A stretch of 6,513 nucleotides of DNA from an uncultured Devosia sp. (GTDB taxonomy: Bacteria; Pseudomonadota; Alphaproteobacteria; Rhizobiales; Devosiaceae): NCBI GenBank assembly GCA_946481445.1, contig CAMLOA010000116.1:1-6513 (forward strand). Reading direction: 5' to 3'. Below are positions 1-6,513 of the stretch, one piece after another. Both the position numbers and the translations under genes were made by a program. Below the pieces are notes generated by a model. That model was not told where the DNA came from. It saw nothing but the letters and a program-made list of their open reading frames with translations, and searched no databases. Each line of letters starts with the position of its first letter. The first letter of the stretch is position 1.

Positions 1-472
1 TGCGCCACAGCACTTCGTTGATCACGGCGAGCGCCACGAAGAACAGGCCCCAGTTCAGCGTCAGCTTGCTCCAGCCCTCGGGCCGCAGCTTGTAGACGTC
101 GCCGAACACGTATTTGAGCAGTGACTGTCCGAACACCAGCCCACCCAGCAGCACCGCCGCGAACAGCGAATTGGTGATGGTGGGCTTCATCTTGATGAAG
201 GTGTCGTCCTGCAGCCAGAGCGTCAATCCGCCGAACACCAGCACGACCACGCCGGTGACCAGCGGCATCACCGCCACCTTCTTCAGGATCGCCCAGGCCA
301 GACCGAGCGACAGCACCATCGCTCCCATGAACCAGGCCGTGGCCACGAAGATGTCGGCGCGCGCATTGGCGATGAAGAACACCACCAGCGGCCCCAGCTC
401 CAGCGCCATCTTGATGAGTTGGGGTCGCAGTTCGTCCCAGTTGATCTCGGGCTCGGCAGTCTTTTCGGTCAT
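1..472 (-). CDS. yciB: Septation protein A / inner membrane protein YciB (IspZ), C-terminus cut by the window
   Basis: The minus-strand reading frame opens with ATG at 472 and runs off the window at position 1, giving 157 visible residues. The family is an integral inner-membrane protein linked to septation and envelope synthesis; its biochemical activity is not firmly known. Seen in the sequence: a short charged cytoplasmic N-terminus (residues 1-20), the family signature [14 protein letters not shown] at 25-38, and hydrophobic segments at about 21-36, 41-55, 60-78, 100-115 and 131-148. Between them lie the conserved [15 protein letters not shown] stretch (84-98) and the NExxWR motif (152-157). 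Full-length homologues are usually about 180-220 residues, so roughly 25-60 are missing here. Ribosome-binding sequence is weak (a GAGA about 6 nt upstream). It follows ftsY on the same strand after 120 nt without a clear terminator, so cotranscription is plausible. Identity is confident; the name ispZ is used for the same family in alphaproteobacteria. Confidence 0.93.
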   Translation of the reverse strand, partial: MTEKTAEPEINWDELRPQLIKMALELGPLVVFFIANARADIFVATAWFMGAMVLSLGLAWAILKKVAVMPLVTGVVVLVFGGLTLWLQDDTFIKMKPTITNSLFAAVLLGGLVFGQSLLKYVFGDVYKLRPEGWSKLTLNWGLFFVALAVINEVLWR

Positions 473-592
473 TGGCAATCTCGTTCGGCAGCGGCGTCAA
501 TGTGATCGCACTCGCCCCCCTATGCAAGGACCGATGTAGGCAAGCCATGTGGTGACAATGCGGCTTTCCCGCTGCTCGTGCGATGCGCGCGG

Positions 593-1828
593 CTATTCCC
601 GCCCGGCAATGGCCTTGGCGAAATCGCCGGCGGTGAACGGTTCGAGGTCTCCCACGCTCTCGCCGACGCCGATGAAGTGGACCGGCAGCCCGAACTTGCG
701 CGCAATCGCGACCAGGATGCCGCCGCGCGCCGTCCCGTCGAGTTTGGTCATGACCAGCCCCGTCACGCCCGCGCGCTGGCCGAAGATCTCCACCTGCTTG
801 AGCGCATTCTGGCCGGTCGTCGCGTCCAGCGTCAGCAGGGTCGCATGCGGCGCGCCCGGATCGACCTTCTTGATGACGCGGATGACCTTTTCGAGCTCGT
901 TCATCAGCTCGTCGCGGTTCTGCAGCCGTCCGGCCGTGTCGATGATCAGCACGTCGCGTCCCTCGGCCCGCGCCTGGGTCACCGCGTCGAAGGCCAGCCC
1001 CGAGGCATCGGCGCCGGCAGGCCGGGCGATCACCGGCGCGCCGGTCCGCTGACCCCAGACCTGCAGCTGCTCGATGGCGGCGGCGCGGAACGTGTCCCCC
1101 GCAGCCAGCATGACGGAGCGGCCCTCGGCGGCGAATTTCTGCGCCAGCTTGCCGATCGTGGTGGTCTTGCCCGAGCCATTGACCCCGATCATCAGGATGA
1201 CGAAGGGCTTTTGCGCCCCGTCCACGACCAGCGGCCGTGCTACCGGGGCCAGCACCTTTTCCACTTCGGCGGCGAGCACCGCGCGCACATCTTCGCCCGT
1301 TACGTCGCGGTCGAACCGGTCGCGGCGCAGCGTTTCGGTGATCGCCATGGCCGTCTCGATGCCGAGATCGGCCTGGATCAGCACGTCCTCCAGCTCGTCC
1401 AGCGTCGCCGCATCGAGCTTGCGCTTGGTGAAGACCGAGGTGATGGACGTGGTAAGGCTGTCGGACGAGCGCTTGAGACCTGAGGCGAGGCGCGCGAACC
1501 AGCCCTGGCGCGGCGCCTCGGCCGGGACCTCGACAACGGCCGGCGGATCGAGCGGTACCGGGATCGTCTCCGGCTCGGGGAGCGGCTCTGGCGGAGGCGT
1601 GGCGGCACGCTCCGCTGCCTCCTCGATATCCTCGATATAGTCCGGCGTCGTCTCGGGCGGACCGGGCAGCGGCGGCTCCTGCACGCGGACCTCGTCCGGC
1701 GGCGGGGCGGGCGTCGGCAAGACGGGCTGGGGCACCGGGACGGCGGCTTCCGGCCGCGCCTCGGGCGGTGCGGGGGTCTCGCCACCACCAAACAGGCGCT
1801 TGAAGAAGCCGGATTTCTTGTCAGTCAT
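593..1828 (-). CDS. ftsY: Signal recognition particle receptor FtsY
   Basis: A 411-residue SRP GTPase that docks ribosome-SRP complexes at the inner membrane for co-translational insertion. Domains seen: a basic, aromatic N-terminus (KKSGFFKRLF, 4-13) that could touch the membrane; a Pro/Glu/Ala-rich acidic linker (about 18-107), matching the variable A domain; a second amphipathic basic stretch at 109-120 at the start of the N domain (about 110-195); then the G domain. GTPase motifs are all intact: P-loop GVNGSGKTTT (215-224), DTFRAAA (245-251), DTAGR (297-301), TKLDGTARGG (361-370) and GVGE (387-390). The DTFRAAA and GxGE elements are the SRP-GTPase hallmarks. Ffh is unlikely because there is no C-terminal Met-rich M domain and the protein ends right after the G domain. 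ATG at 1828 is preceded by a weak purine-rich GAAAGAA. It lies 41 nt downstream of mtaB, probably in the same transcript. Confidence 0.97.
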   Translation of the reverse strand: MTDKKSGFFKRLFGGGETPAPPEARPEAAVPVPQPVLPTPAPPPDEVRVQEPPLPGPPETTPDYIEDIEEAAERAATPPPEPLPEPETIPVPLDPPAVVEVPAEAPRQGWFARLASGLKRSSDSLTTSITSVFTKRKLDAATLDELEDVLIQADLGIETAMAITETLRRDRFDRDVTGEDVRAVLAAEVEKVLAPVARPLVVDGAQKPFVILMIGVNGSGKTTTIGKLAQKFAAEGRSVMLAAGDTFRAAAIEQLQVWGQRTGAPVIARPAGADASGLAFDAVTQARAEGRDVLIIDTAGRLQNRDELMNELEKVIRVIKKVDPGAPHATLLTLDATTGQNALKQVEIFGQRAGVTGLVMTKLDGTARGGILVAIARKFGLPVHFIGVGESVGDLEPFTAGDFAKAIAGRE

Positions 1829-1869
1829 GCCGATTCTTTCAACTTCTCTGGTGGCAAACCGCCAACCGG

Positions 1870-3135
1870 TCAGGCCGCTTCGCGCAGCGCCTCGCCCACG
1901 AGCCCCTCGCCGCCCACGCCCGTAATGCGAACGGCCAGCAGGGCGCCCGGTTGCGCGCCGGGCACGGCGACGGGCACGAACTGTTCGGTCCGGCCCAGCC
2001 CCTCGCGCTCCATGAGCACAGCCTCGACCTGGCCGATGCGGCTCTCGCAGAGCCTGGTGAACTGGATTTCCCCCAGGGCCCGCAATTGCGTCGCCCGCGC
2101 GCGCGCCACGGCCCGCGGCACCTGCGGCATGCGGGCGGCCGGCGTGCCCTGGCGCGGCGAATAGGGAAAGACATGCAGGTAGGTGAGCTCCGCCTCGGTC
2201 ACGAAGCCCAGCGTATTGGCGAACATCTCGTCGGTTTCGGTGGGGAACCCGGTGATGATATCGGCGCCGAACACCATGTCGGGCCGCAGGCGCCGCAGCT
2301 TATGCACCACGCCCAGCGCGTCGGCGCGGCCATGCCGCCGCTTCATGCGCTTGAGGATCAGGTCGTCGCCCGATTGCAGGCTGAGATGCAGGTGCGGCAT
2401 CAGCCGCCGGTCGGAGGCCACCGCATCGTAGAGCGCCTCGTCCGCCTCGATGGAATCGATCGACGAGATGCGCAGGCGCGGCAGGTCCGGCACATGCCGC
2501 AGGATCGCCTGCACCAGCTTTCCCAGCGTCGGGCTGCCCGGCAGGTCCGGACCATAGGAGGTTATGTCCACTCCGGTCAGCACCACTTCGCGATAGCCAT
2601 TGGCGGCCAGTGTCCTGACCTGCTCGACCACCGCGCCCATCGGCACCGAGCGCGACGGCCCCCGGCCAAAGGGAATGATGCAGAAGGTGCAGCGGTGGTC
2701 ACAGCCATTCTGCACCTGCACGAAGGCGCGGGCACGGCCATCCATGCCCTCGATGAGGTGCCCGGCGGTCTCGCGCACGCTCATGATGTCGTTGACCTGC
2801 ACCTTGTCGTTGAGGCTCACCCCGAAGACCAGCGGATTGTAGCTCTCCGCCTTGAGCTTGTCGGCATTGCCGATGACGAGGTCGACCTCGGCCATGTCGC
2901 CGAATGTGCGGGCCTCCGTCTGGGCGGCACAGCCGGTGACGATGATGCGCGCCGCCGGATTGTCGCGCCGCGCCTTGCGCACGGCCTGCTTGGCCTGGCG
3001 CACCGCCTCGGCGGTCACCGCGCAGGTATTGATGATGATGGCATTGTCCAGCCCGGCCTTGCGGGCCTCGGCCTTCATCACCTCGCCCTCGTAGGCATTG
3101 AGCCGGCAGCCGAAGGTCAGCGTCTCGACGGCCAT
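1870..3135 (-). CDS. mtaB: tRNA (t6A37)-C2 methylthiotransferase MtaB
   Basis: A 421-residue radical-SAM methylthiotransferase, predicted to convert N6-threonylcarbamoyladenosine at tRNA position 37 to its 2-methylthio form (ms2t6A), aiding decoding of ANN codons. The N-terminal UPF0004 domain carries the three cysteines for the auxiliary 4Fe-4S cluster: Cys10 (FGCRLN), Cys38 (NTCAVT) and Cys69 (TGCAAQ). The radical-SAM cluster motif CDHRCTFC supplies Cys145, Cys149 and Cys152. The GADIITGFPTE segment near 280-291 and HVFPYSPRQGTPA near 311-323 are typical of the family. A TRAM-like RNA-binding tail follows (about 356-400). FGCRLN rather than the MiaB/RimO variants favours MtaB. I chose the ATG at 3135: a longer frame to 3195 adds only a basic, unlike-family extension lying inside dapF, whereas the 3135 start puts GCRLN at the usual place. 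The start overlaps the dapF stop (TGATG), with GAGG 10 nt upstream, implying translational coupling. Confidence 0.94.
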   Translation of the reverse strand: MAVETLTFGCRLNAYEGEVMKAEARKAGLDNAIIINTCAVTAEAVRQAKQAVRKARRDNPAARIIVTGCAAQTEARTFGDMAEVDLVIGNADKLKAESYNPLVFGVSLNDKVQVNDIMSVRETAGHLIEGMDGRARAFVQVQNGCDHRCTFCIIPFGRGPSRSVPMGAVVEQVRTLAANGYREVVLTGVDITSYGPDLPGSPTLGKLVQAILRHVPDLPRLRISSIDSIEADEALYDAVASDRRLMPHLHLSLQSGDDLILKRMKRRHGRADALGVVHKLRRLRPDMVFGADIITGFPTETDEMFANTLGFVTEAELTYLHVFPYSPRQGTPAARMPQVPRAVARARATQLRALGEIQFTRLCESRIGQVEAVLMEREGLGRTEQFVPVAVPGAQPGALLAVRITGVGGEGLVGEALREAA

Positions 3136-4010
3136 CAGGCGGCGGCCTCGTCGCGCGTCCAGGCGCCGGTTGCGGGGTCGAGCGTGCCCGTCCATTCCAG
3201 CTCTGCCGGCCCGGTCAGCGTCACGTGGTCATTGGCCAGCCATTCGACCACCAGGTCGCCACCCGGCAGGGTAACGGTCGCCTTGCGCGCCGTGCGGCGC
3301 GTGCGGGCCCCGTTGACCACGGCGGCGCAGGCGGCGGTGCCGCAGGCCTCGGTCAGGCCGGCGCCACGCTCCCAGGTGCGCAGGATGATGCGGTCGGGCG
3401 CCAGCACATTGGCGATCGAGATATTGGCACGCTCGGGGAAGATGGGGTGGTTTTCCAGCATCGGACCGAACCGGTCCAGCGCATAGGACCACACATCCTC
3501 CTTGACCCAGAACGTGGCCTGGGGGTTCCCCATGGACATGACCGAAGGTGAGTGCAGCACCGGGGCATCGATGGGCCCGATCTGCAGCTCGATCTGCCGC
3601 GTGTCGGCGAATTCTTCCGCCAGCGGAATGTCGTACCAGGCAAACCGCGGCGTCCCCATGTCCACCGTGATCTGCCCGTCACCGGACTCTTCGCCGAAAA
3701 GAATCCCGGCCACTGTCTCGAAGGTGAAGCGCTGGCGGCCTTGCTCGGCGGAGAGGACCTGCACCACGCAGCGCATGCCGTTGCCGCAGGCCTGGGCGTG
3801 CGAGCCATCCGAATTGATGATCTCGATATAGTTGGCGGTGCCGGGCGTGCGCGGATCGTGGATGGCCATGATCTGGTCGAACTTGGTGCCGGCTGTGGCG
3901 TTGATGGCCACGGCAGCGGCAGGCGTGACCCGTCCGGCCTGGCCGCGCATGTCGGCCACGATGATCTGGTTGCCCAGCCCGTTCATCTTGAGAAACGGCA
4001 CGCCGCTCAC
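3135..4010 (-). CDS. dapF: Diaminopimelate epimerase DapF
   Basis: A 291-residue cytosolic PLP-independent epimerase that interconverts LL- and meso-diaminopimelate, the last shared step before lysine and peptidoglycan cross-link precursor formation. Both catalytic cysteines of the two-base mechanism are present: Cys75 in ACGNGMRC and Cys223 in [10 protein letters not shown], placed in the two homologous halves of the fold. Other family features seen are the N-terminal FLKMNGLGN (6-14), the substrate loop INSDGSHAQ (65-73), [10 protein letters not shown] (151-160) and the [14 protein letters not shown] run (201-224). The length is normal for the family. The start is GTG at 4010; a purine-rich AAGGA lies 15 nt upstream, rather far. 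GTG at codon 4 is an alternative, and an in-frame TAG upstream prevents a much longer protein. It heads the dapF-mtaB-ftsY cluster and is transcribed divergently from the oxygenase gene. Confidence 0.96.
   Translation of the reverse strand: MSGVPFLKMNGLGNQIIVADMRGQAGRVTPAAAVAINATAGTKFDQIMAIHDPRTPGTANYIEIINSDGSHAQACGNGMRCVVQVLSAEQGRQRFTFETVAGILFGEESGDGQITVDMGTPRFAWYDIPLAEEFADTRQIELQIGPIDAPVLHSPSVMSMGNPQATFWVKEDVWSYALDRFGPMLENHPIFPERANISIANVLAPDRIILRTWERGAGLTEACGTAACAAVVNGARTRRTARKATVTLPGGDLVVEWLANDHVTLTGPAELEWTGTLDPATGAWTRDEAAA
3146..3149 (-). promoter_or_regulatory. Ribosome-binding site for mtaB inside the end of dapF
   Basis: GAGG on the minus strand lies 10 nt before the mtaB ATG (3135-3133), within the final codons of dapF. 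Together with the TGATG stop-start overlap it supports the mtaB start at 3135 over the longer frame, and suggests that ribosomes ending dapF reinitiate on mtaB. Confidence 0.5.
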
Positions 4011-4050
4011 GTCGAGATCGCCCTGTCCTTGTCTGGCTATGGTGCCCTAT

Positions 4051-4078
4051 ATGGCGGAACTGGCCGCCAAATGCCAGT
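4051..4078. repeat. Two overlapping inverted repeats upstream of dapF
   Basis: TGGCGG (4052-4057) pairs perfectly with CCGCCA (4064-4069) across a 6-nt loop. Sharing the same bases, ACTGGC (4059-4064) pairs with GCCAGT (4073-4078) across 8 nt. The two stems are mutually exclusive in RNA, or could be read as an operator-like dyad in DNA. They lie 40-70 nt upstream of the dapF start codon. In GC-rich DNA 6-bp dyads are common by chance, so function is unproven. Confidence 0.35.
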
Positions 4079-4268
4079 GCGGCGCTGCCTGGAGCCACTT
4101 CCCTCCCTCCCGGGCCTCGGGAAAAACCCGCAAAAATTCATGATTTGTAAGGGTTTGCTCCTTCAGGGCCCCTTAACCAGCCCATCAGCTTGCCCACGCC
4201 AGCGCCGCGCGCCTGCGCTACTTTCAGGCTGAAGATCGACCATAGTCCCATCCGACCGACGCCATTGT

Positions 4269-4272
4269 GGAG
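4269..4272 (+). promoter_or_regulatory. Ribosome-binding site that sets the oxygenase start at 4282
   Basis: GGAG lies 9 nt before ATG 4282. It overlaps the alternative GTG start at 4267, which would add five residues but has no site of its own. This favours ATG 4282. Further ATGs at 4288, 4294 and 4297 follow in the same frame. Confidence 0.55.
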
Positions 4273-4281
4273 CACCGGCCC

Positions 4282-5241
4282 ATGAACATGACCATGATGA
4301 CCAATCAGATCATCACCGACTGGCAGCCTCACTACCCGTCCTTGTTCGGCAATCACTCGCTGGCGCTCAGCCACAGCCTGGCCGATTCCCCGCTCTTTAC
4401 CGACGACGCCCTGGCGCGCCTGATCGAAAAGACCCCGCGCGAGGCCTACCACGTCAATTATTCCCAGAAGACGCCAGGCAACCCGCCCAAGCGGCGCGAG
4501 GGGGAGATCCGCGACCTGTCCGGCCACGAAGTGCTCGACGTCGTGCGCAATGGCAATATCTGGATCAACCTCACGGCGCCGGCCAGGACCGATCCCGCCT
4601 ATGGCGCCCTGCTCGACAGGCTCTATGCCGAGTTCGAGGAGCGCGTACCCGGCTTCAGGAGCTACAAGCGCAACCTGACCATCCTCATTTCCTCGCCCAA
4701 TGTCTCGGTGAAATACCATTCCGACGTGCCCGGGCAGAGCCTGTGGCAGGTGCGTGGCACCAAGAAGCTCTATGTCTACCCGGCCTCCAGGCCGTTCATC
4801 AGCCAGCCGGCGCTGGAGAAGCTGATCCTGGGTCAGCTGCGCGAGACCGACATGCCCTACGAGCCCTGGTATGACGACTATGCCGAGGTGCATGTGCTCG
4901 AGGCCGGCAAGATGATCCATTGGCCGCTCAACGGCCCGCACCGCGTGGTCAACGAAAACATGCTCAATGTGAGCTTCACCACCGAGCACTGGACCGACGA
5001 ACTGCGCAAGCATTATGCGGTGAACTATGCCAACGGCATTCTGCGCAACAATCTGGGCTTCTCCAGACTGTCCCAGCAGGTGACCGGCGCCTCCTATCTG
5101 GCCAAGCTCGGGCTGGCGGGCCTGGTCAAGTTCACGCCGCTCAACCCGCAGAAGAAGAAGGTCTACACCGTCGATTTCCAGGTTGATCCGGCTGCTCCCG
5201 AAGGCGTGCGCGACATCGAGGCCTATACGTTCAGCAAATGA
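4282..5241 (+). CDS. Putative JmjC/cupin_8-like 2-oxoglutarate-Fe(II) oxygenase
   Basis: A 319-residue soluble-looking protein with no signal peptide or membrane segment. I do not recognise a characterised orthologue. The core resembles the double-stranded beta-helix oxygenases: an HxD pair (His146, Asp148 in VKYHSDVPG), then LWQVRGTKKLYVYP (154-167), and a distal GKMIHWPLNGPH (209-220) in which His220 would be the third iron ligand. Lys161 is 15 residues after His146, the same spacing as the 2-oxoglutarate-binding lysine after the first iron histidine in the JmjC-type hydroxylase FIH. This supports a 2OG-dependent hydroxylase over a plain cupin, but the target is unknown. The N-terminal 100 residues and the basic tail (281-319, including PQKKKVYTVDF) look family-specific. 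The start is set by GGAG 9 nt before ATG 4282; GTG 4267 is the alternative. Its stop overlaps the next gene's start (ATGA), so the two products are probably made together. Fold assignment is fairly sure; substrate is not. Confidence 0.72.
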   Translation: MNMTMMTNQIITDWQPHYPSLFGNHSLALSHSLADSPLFTDDALARLIEKTPREAYHVNYSQKTPGNPPKRREGEIRDLSGHEVLDVVRNGNIWINLTAPARTDPAYGALLDRLYAEFEERVPGFRSYKRNLTILISSPNVSVKYHSDVPGQSLWQVRGTKKLYVYPASRPFISQPALEKLILGQLRETDMPYEPWYDDYAEVHVLEAGKMIHWPLNGPHRVVNENMLNVSFTTEHWTDELRKHYAVNYANGILRNNLGFSRLSQQVTGASYLAKLGLAGLVKFTPLNPQKKKVYTVDFQVDPAAPEGVRDIEAYTFSK

Positions 5242-6452
5242 GTTCGCTCAGCGCCCTTCCCCGTGCCCATGAACGGCGGCATTACCAGGCCGCCGGACGT
5301 GCTGCCGACCAGGCTTTCGGCCTGCGGACCGACCTGGTCCGCACGCGCGAGGCCTTCGATGCCATCGCGCATCAATGGGAGGGGCTGGAGACCCAGGTCG
5401 ATGGCGCCGTGCTGTTCCAGAGCAGCGGCTGGGCGCGGGCCATATTCGACTTCGAGGCCGCGCGCGGCACTACCGGGTTCGACCCCGTCATCGCCCTGCT
5501 CAAGGATGGCCAGCGCCTGGTGGCAGTGCTGCCGCTCGAGCGCATCCGTACCCGCGCACGCACCGTGCTGACACCCCTGGGGCACGCCTTTGCGCAATAT
5601 TCGGACGCCCTGATCGGCCGCGGGCTCGATCCCCGCGATGCAATGGCCCGCCTCCTGCGCACCGCCATTACCGCGGCACCCTGCGACGCGGTCAGCTTCC
5701 TCAAGGTCCGCAGCGACAGCCAGCTGGCCAAGGGGATGCCGGCCAACCACCTGGTGACCGGTACCGAGCAGGGCGCACCCTATGTGGCGCTCAGCGCCTT
5801 CCCCGACTTCGACACCTATTTTCACACCATTACGCCAAAGACGCGCAAGAACATGCGCAATGCCCGCAACCGGCTGGCGCGCGAAGCACCTGTCACCCAC
5901 GACATCGCCGTCGATCCGACCGAAACGCTGGGCATTATCGAGCGGACCCTGAGTGGCCGGGCTGAGCGGCTGAAGGACCAGGGCCTCAGTTCGCGCGCTT
6001 TCCGCGACACCGCCTTTGCCGACTTCTGCAAGGGCCTGCCCAGGCGCCCGGACATGTCGCTCCTGGCCATGTCGCTGCGCCATGACGGCTATCCCATCGC
6101 CGAGCAGTGGGGCTTCATCCACAAGCGCCGCTACTATGCCTTTGTCGCCAGCCGCGACTTCTCCAATTCCGATGAGAGTCCGGGCAAGCTGCATCTGGGC
6201 GAAGTGCTTCGCGCCTGCGCGGACAAGGGCCTGTTGGGGGCCGATCTCATGGTTCCCGTCATGCCCTATAAGCTCACCTGGGCAACCGAAGTGGTGACCG
6301 TCACCGACTATGCCCTGGCGGTGTCCCCGCGCGGCCTGCTGGTCATCAACCTGTGGGACAGGCTGCTGCGCCCCCTGTTCAAGCATGTCGTGCTCAACAT
6401 GCCCAGGGGACCACGCGCCCTGCTGATGAAACTGGCCGGGCGCAGTCTCTAG
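5238..6452 (+). CDS. CelD/BcsL-like GNAT family acyltransferase
   Basis: A 404-residue protein resembling the CelD/BcsL group (Acetyltransf_6, related in fold to FemAB transferases), whose members are often near polysaccharide or lipid biosynthesis genes; donor and acceptor are unknown here. The N-terminal half has the usual FQSSGWARAIF (50-60), a VAVLPLERI strand (95-103) and PLGHAFAQYSDALIG (103-117). The second half has the basic helix KTRKNMRNARNRLARE (191-206), the AEQWGF strand (278-283) and the SPGKLHLGEVL-to-YKLTWA region (304-339), which in this family forms the acyl-CoA/acceptor core. The C-terminus (about 365-404) is basic and amphipathic (LLRPLFKHVVL, MPRGPRALLMKLAG) and may touch the membrane. 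ATG 5238 overlaps the oxygenase stop by 4 nt; the nearest GAGG is 16 nt upstream, so translation probably depends on coupling. No cellulose synthase genes are visible nearby, so a cellulose role is not supported here. Confidence 0.78.
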   Translation: MSSLSALPRAHERRHYQAAGRAADQAFGLRTDLVRTREAFDAIAHQWEGLETQVDGAVLFQSSGWARAIFDFEAARGTTGFDPVIALLKDGQRLVAVLPLERIRTRARTVLTPLGHAFAQYSDALIGRGLDPRDAMARLLRTAITAAPCDAVSFLKVRSDSQLAKGMPANHLVTGTEQGAPYVALSAFPDFDTYFHTITPKTRKNMRNARNRLAREAPVTHDIAVDPTETLGIIERTLSGRAERLKDQGLSSRAFRDTAFADFCKGLPRRPDMSLLAMSLRHDGYPIAEQWGFIHKRRYYAFVASRDFSNSDESPGKLHLGEVLRACADKGLLGADLMVPVMPYKLTWATEVVTVTDYALAVSPRGLLVINLWDRLLRPLFKHVVLNMPRGPRALLMKLAGRSL

Positions 6453-6459
6453 CCGTTTC

Positions 6460-6488
6460 TTGACTCTGCCGCCTGTTTCCCCTACACG
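6460..6488 (+). promoter_or_regulatory. Candidate sigma70-type promoter for the next gene
   Basis: TTGACT (6460-6465) and TACACG (6483-6488) are separated by exactly 17 nt, directly after the acyltransferase stop. The -35 is preceded by C (CTTGAC), a pattern frequent in strong alphaproteobacterial housekeeping promoters. The -10 is only a moderate match. It points rightwards out of the window, so the gene it serves is not visible. No terminator hairpin separates it from the acyltransferase gene. Confidence 0.45.
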
Positions 6489-6513
6489 CAGCCCGTTCAT
6501 CAGGCTTTTGCCC

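Larger units (their letters stand above)
4011..4281. other. Divergent intergenic region between dapF and the oxygenase gene
   Basis: This 271-nt gap must contain the promoters for dapF (minus) and for the oxygenase-acyltransferase pair (plus). I found no convincing -35/-10 pair for either. A TATAGG on the minus strand (4051-4046) could be a -10 for dapF, but has no good partner at 16-18 nt. On the plus side CATAGT (4240-4245) is a poor -10 candidate, also without a partner. The stretch 4118-4150 is locally AT-rich compared with its surroundings and contains a CGGG-AAAAA-CCCG hairpin (4118-4130) without the T-run expected of a terminator on either strand. A small TTCAGGCTGAA palindrome lies near 4224-4234. 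I see no RNA gene or riboswitch that I recognise. Confidence 0.5.

Noticed and set aside
560..572. GCGG-CTTTC-CCGC hairpin between ftsY and yciB as a terminator
   Set aside because: The stem is 4 bp with no downstream T-run on the minus strand, so it is unlikely to stop transcription.
473..592. Promoter for yciB in the 120-nt gap after ftsY
   Set aside because: Candidate boxes (TTGTCA, or TTGCAT with CACATT) have poor partners; nothing stands above chance.
578..1483. 301-codon plus-strand frame antisense to ftsY
   Set aside because: FtsY has all its GTPase motifs on the minus strand; the plus-strand product has none.
1951..3486. 511-codon open frame on the plus strand antisense to mtaB and dapF
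   Set aside because: Its translation is low-complexity, His/Gly/Arg-rich with no domain, and it spans two clearly real genes on the other strand. Long antisense frames are expected where third codon positions are GC-rich.
4118..4130. CGGG-AAAAA-CCCG hairpin as a terminator
   Set aside because: The stem is only 4 bp and no T-run follows on either strand; it also lies between divergent genes, where no terminator is needed.
4037..4141. 34-codon minus-strand frame upstream of dapF, a possible leader peptide
   Set aside because: The product is Arg/Pro/Gly-rich, the AAGGAG upstream is 16 nt away, and there is no run of Lys or other regulatory codons as expected of an attenuator.
4138..5013. 291-codon minus-strand frame antisense to the oxygenase gene
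   Set aside because: It mirrors the oxygenase codons, and only the plus-strand frame shows the HxD/Lys/His pattern. A compositional shadow.
5223..6500. 425-codon minus-strand frame covering the acyltransferase gene
   Set aside because: The opposite strand has clear CelD-family motifs and a start coupled to the preceding gene. The minus-strand product has no recognisable motif.

Overview
The window is GC-rich throughout. Its gene content and order (dapF, mtaB, ftsY, yciB/ispZ) point to an alphaproteobacterium, most likely of the Hyphomicrobiales (Devosia-like or a relative). That placement is inferred from protein style and synteny, not from a search. I see no mobile element, CRISPR array, tRNA or rRNA.

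Positions 1-4010 hold a compact housekeeping cluster on the minus strand. In the direction of transcription it is: dapF (diaminopimelate epimerase, GTG start), mtaB (tRNA t6A37 methylthiotransferase, start overlapping the dapF stop as TGATG), ftsY (SRP receptor, 41 nt after mtaB) and yciB/ispZ (septation protein A, 120 nt after ftsY, cut by the window start). These genes serve lysine and peptidoglycan precursor supply, tRNA modification, membrane protein targeting and the inner-membrane part of cell-envelope growth. Spacing suggests one transcript for at least dapF-mtaB-ftsY.

Positions 4011-4281 are a divergent intergenic region carrying two overlapping short inverted repeats close to dapF. 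I found no confident promoter there.

Positions 4282-6452 hold a two-gene unit on the plus strand, with the genes overlapping by 4 nt (ATGA). The first encodes a protein with a JmjC/cupin_8-like 2-oxoglutarate-Fe(II) oxygenase signature (HxD, Lys at +15, distal His). The second encodes a CelD/BcsL-like GNAT acyltransferase. The tight coupling suggests the products act together, perhaps hydroxylating and acylating a common envelope, lipid or polysaccharide substrate. The substrate cannot be read from the sequence. This is the least understood and most interesting part of the window.

Positions 6453-6513 contain a good-looking sigma70-type promoter pointing out of the window, probably for the next gene.
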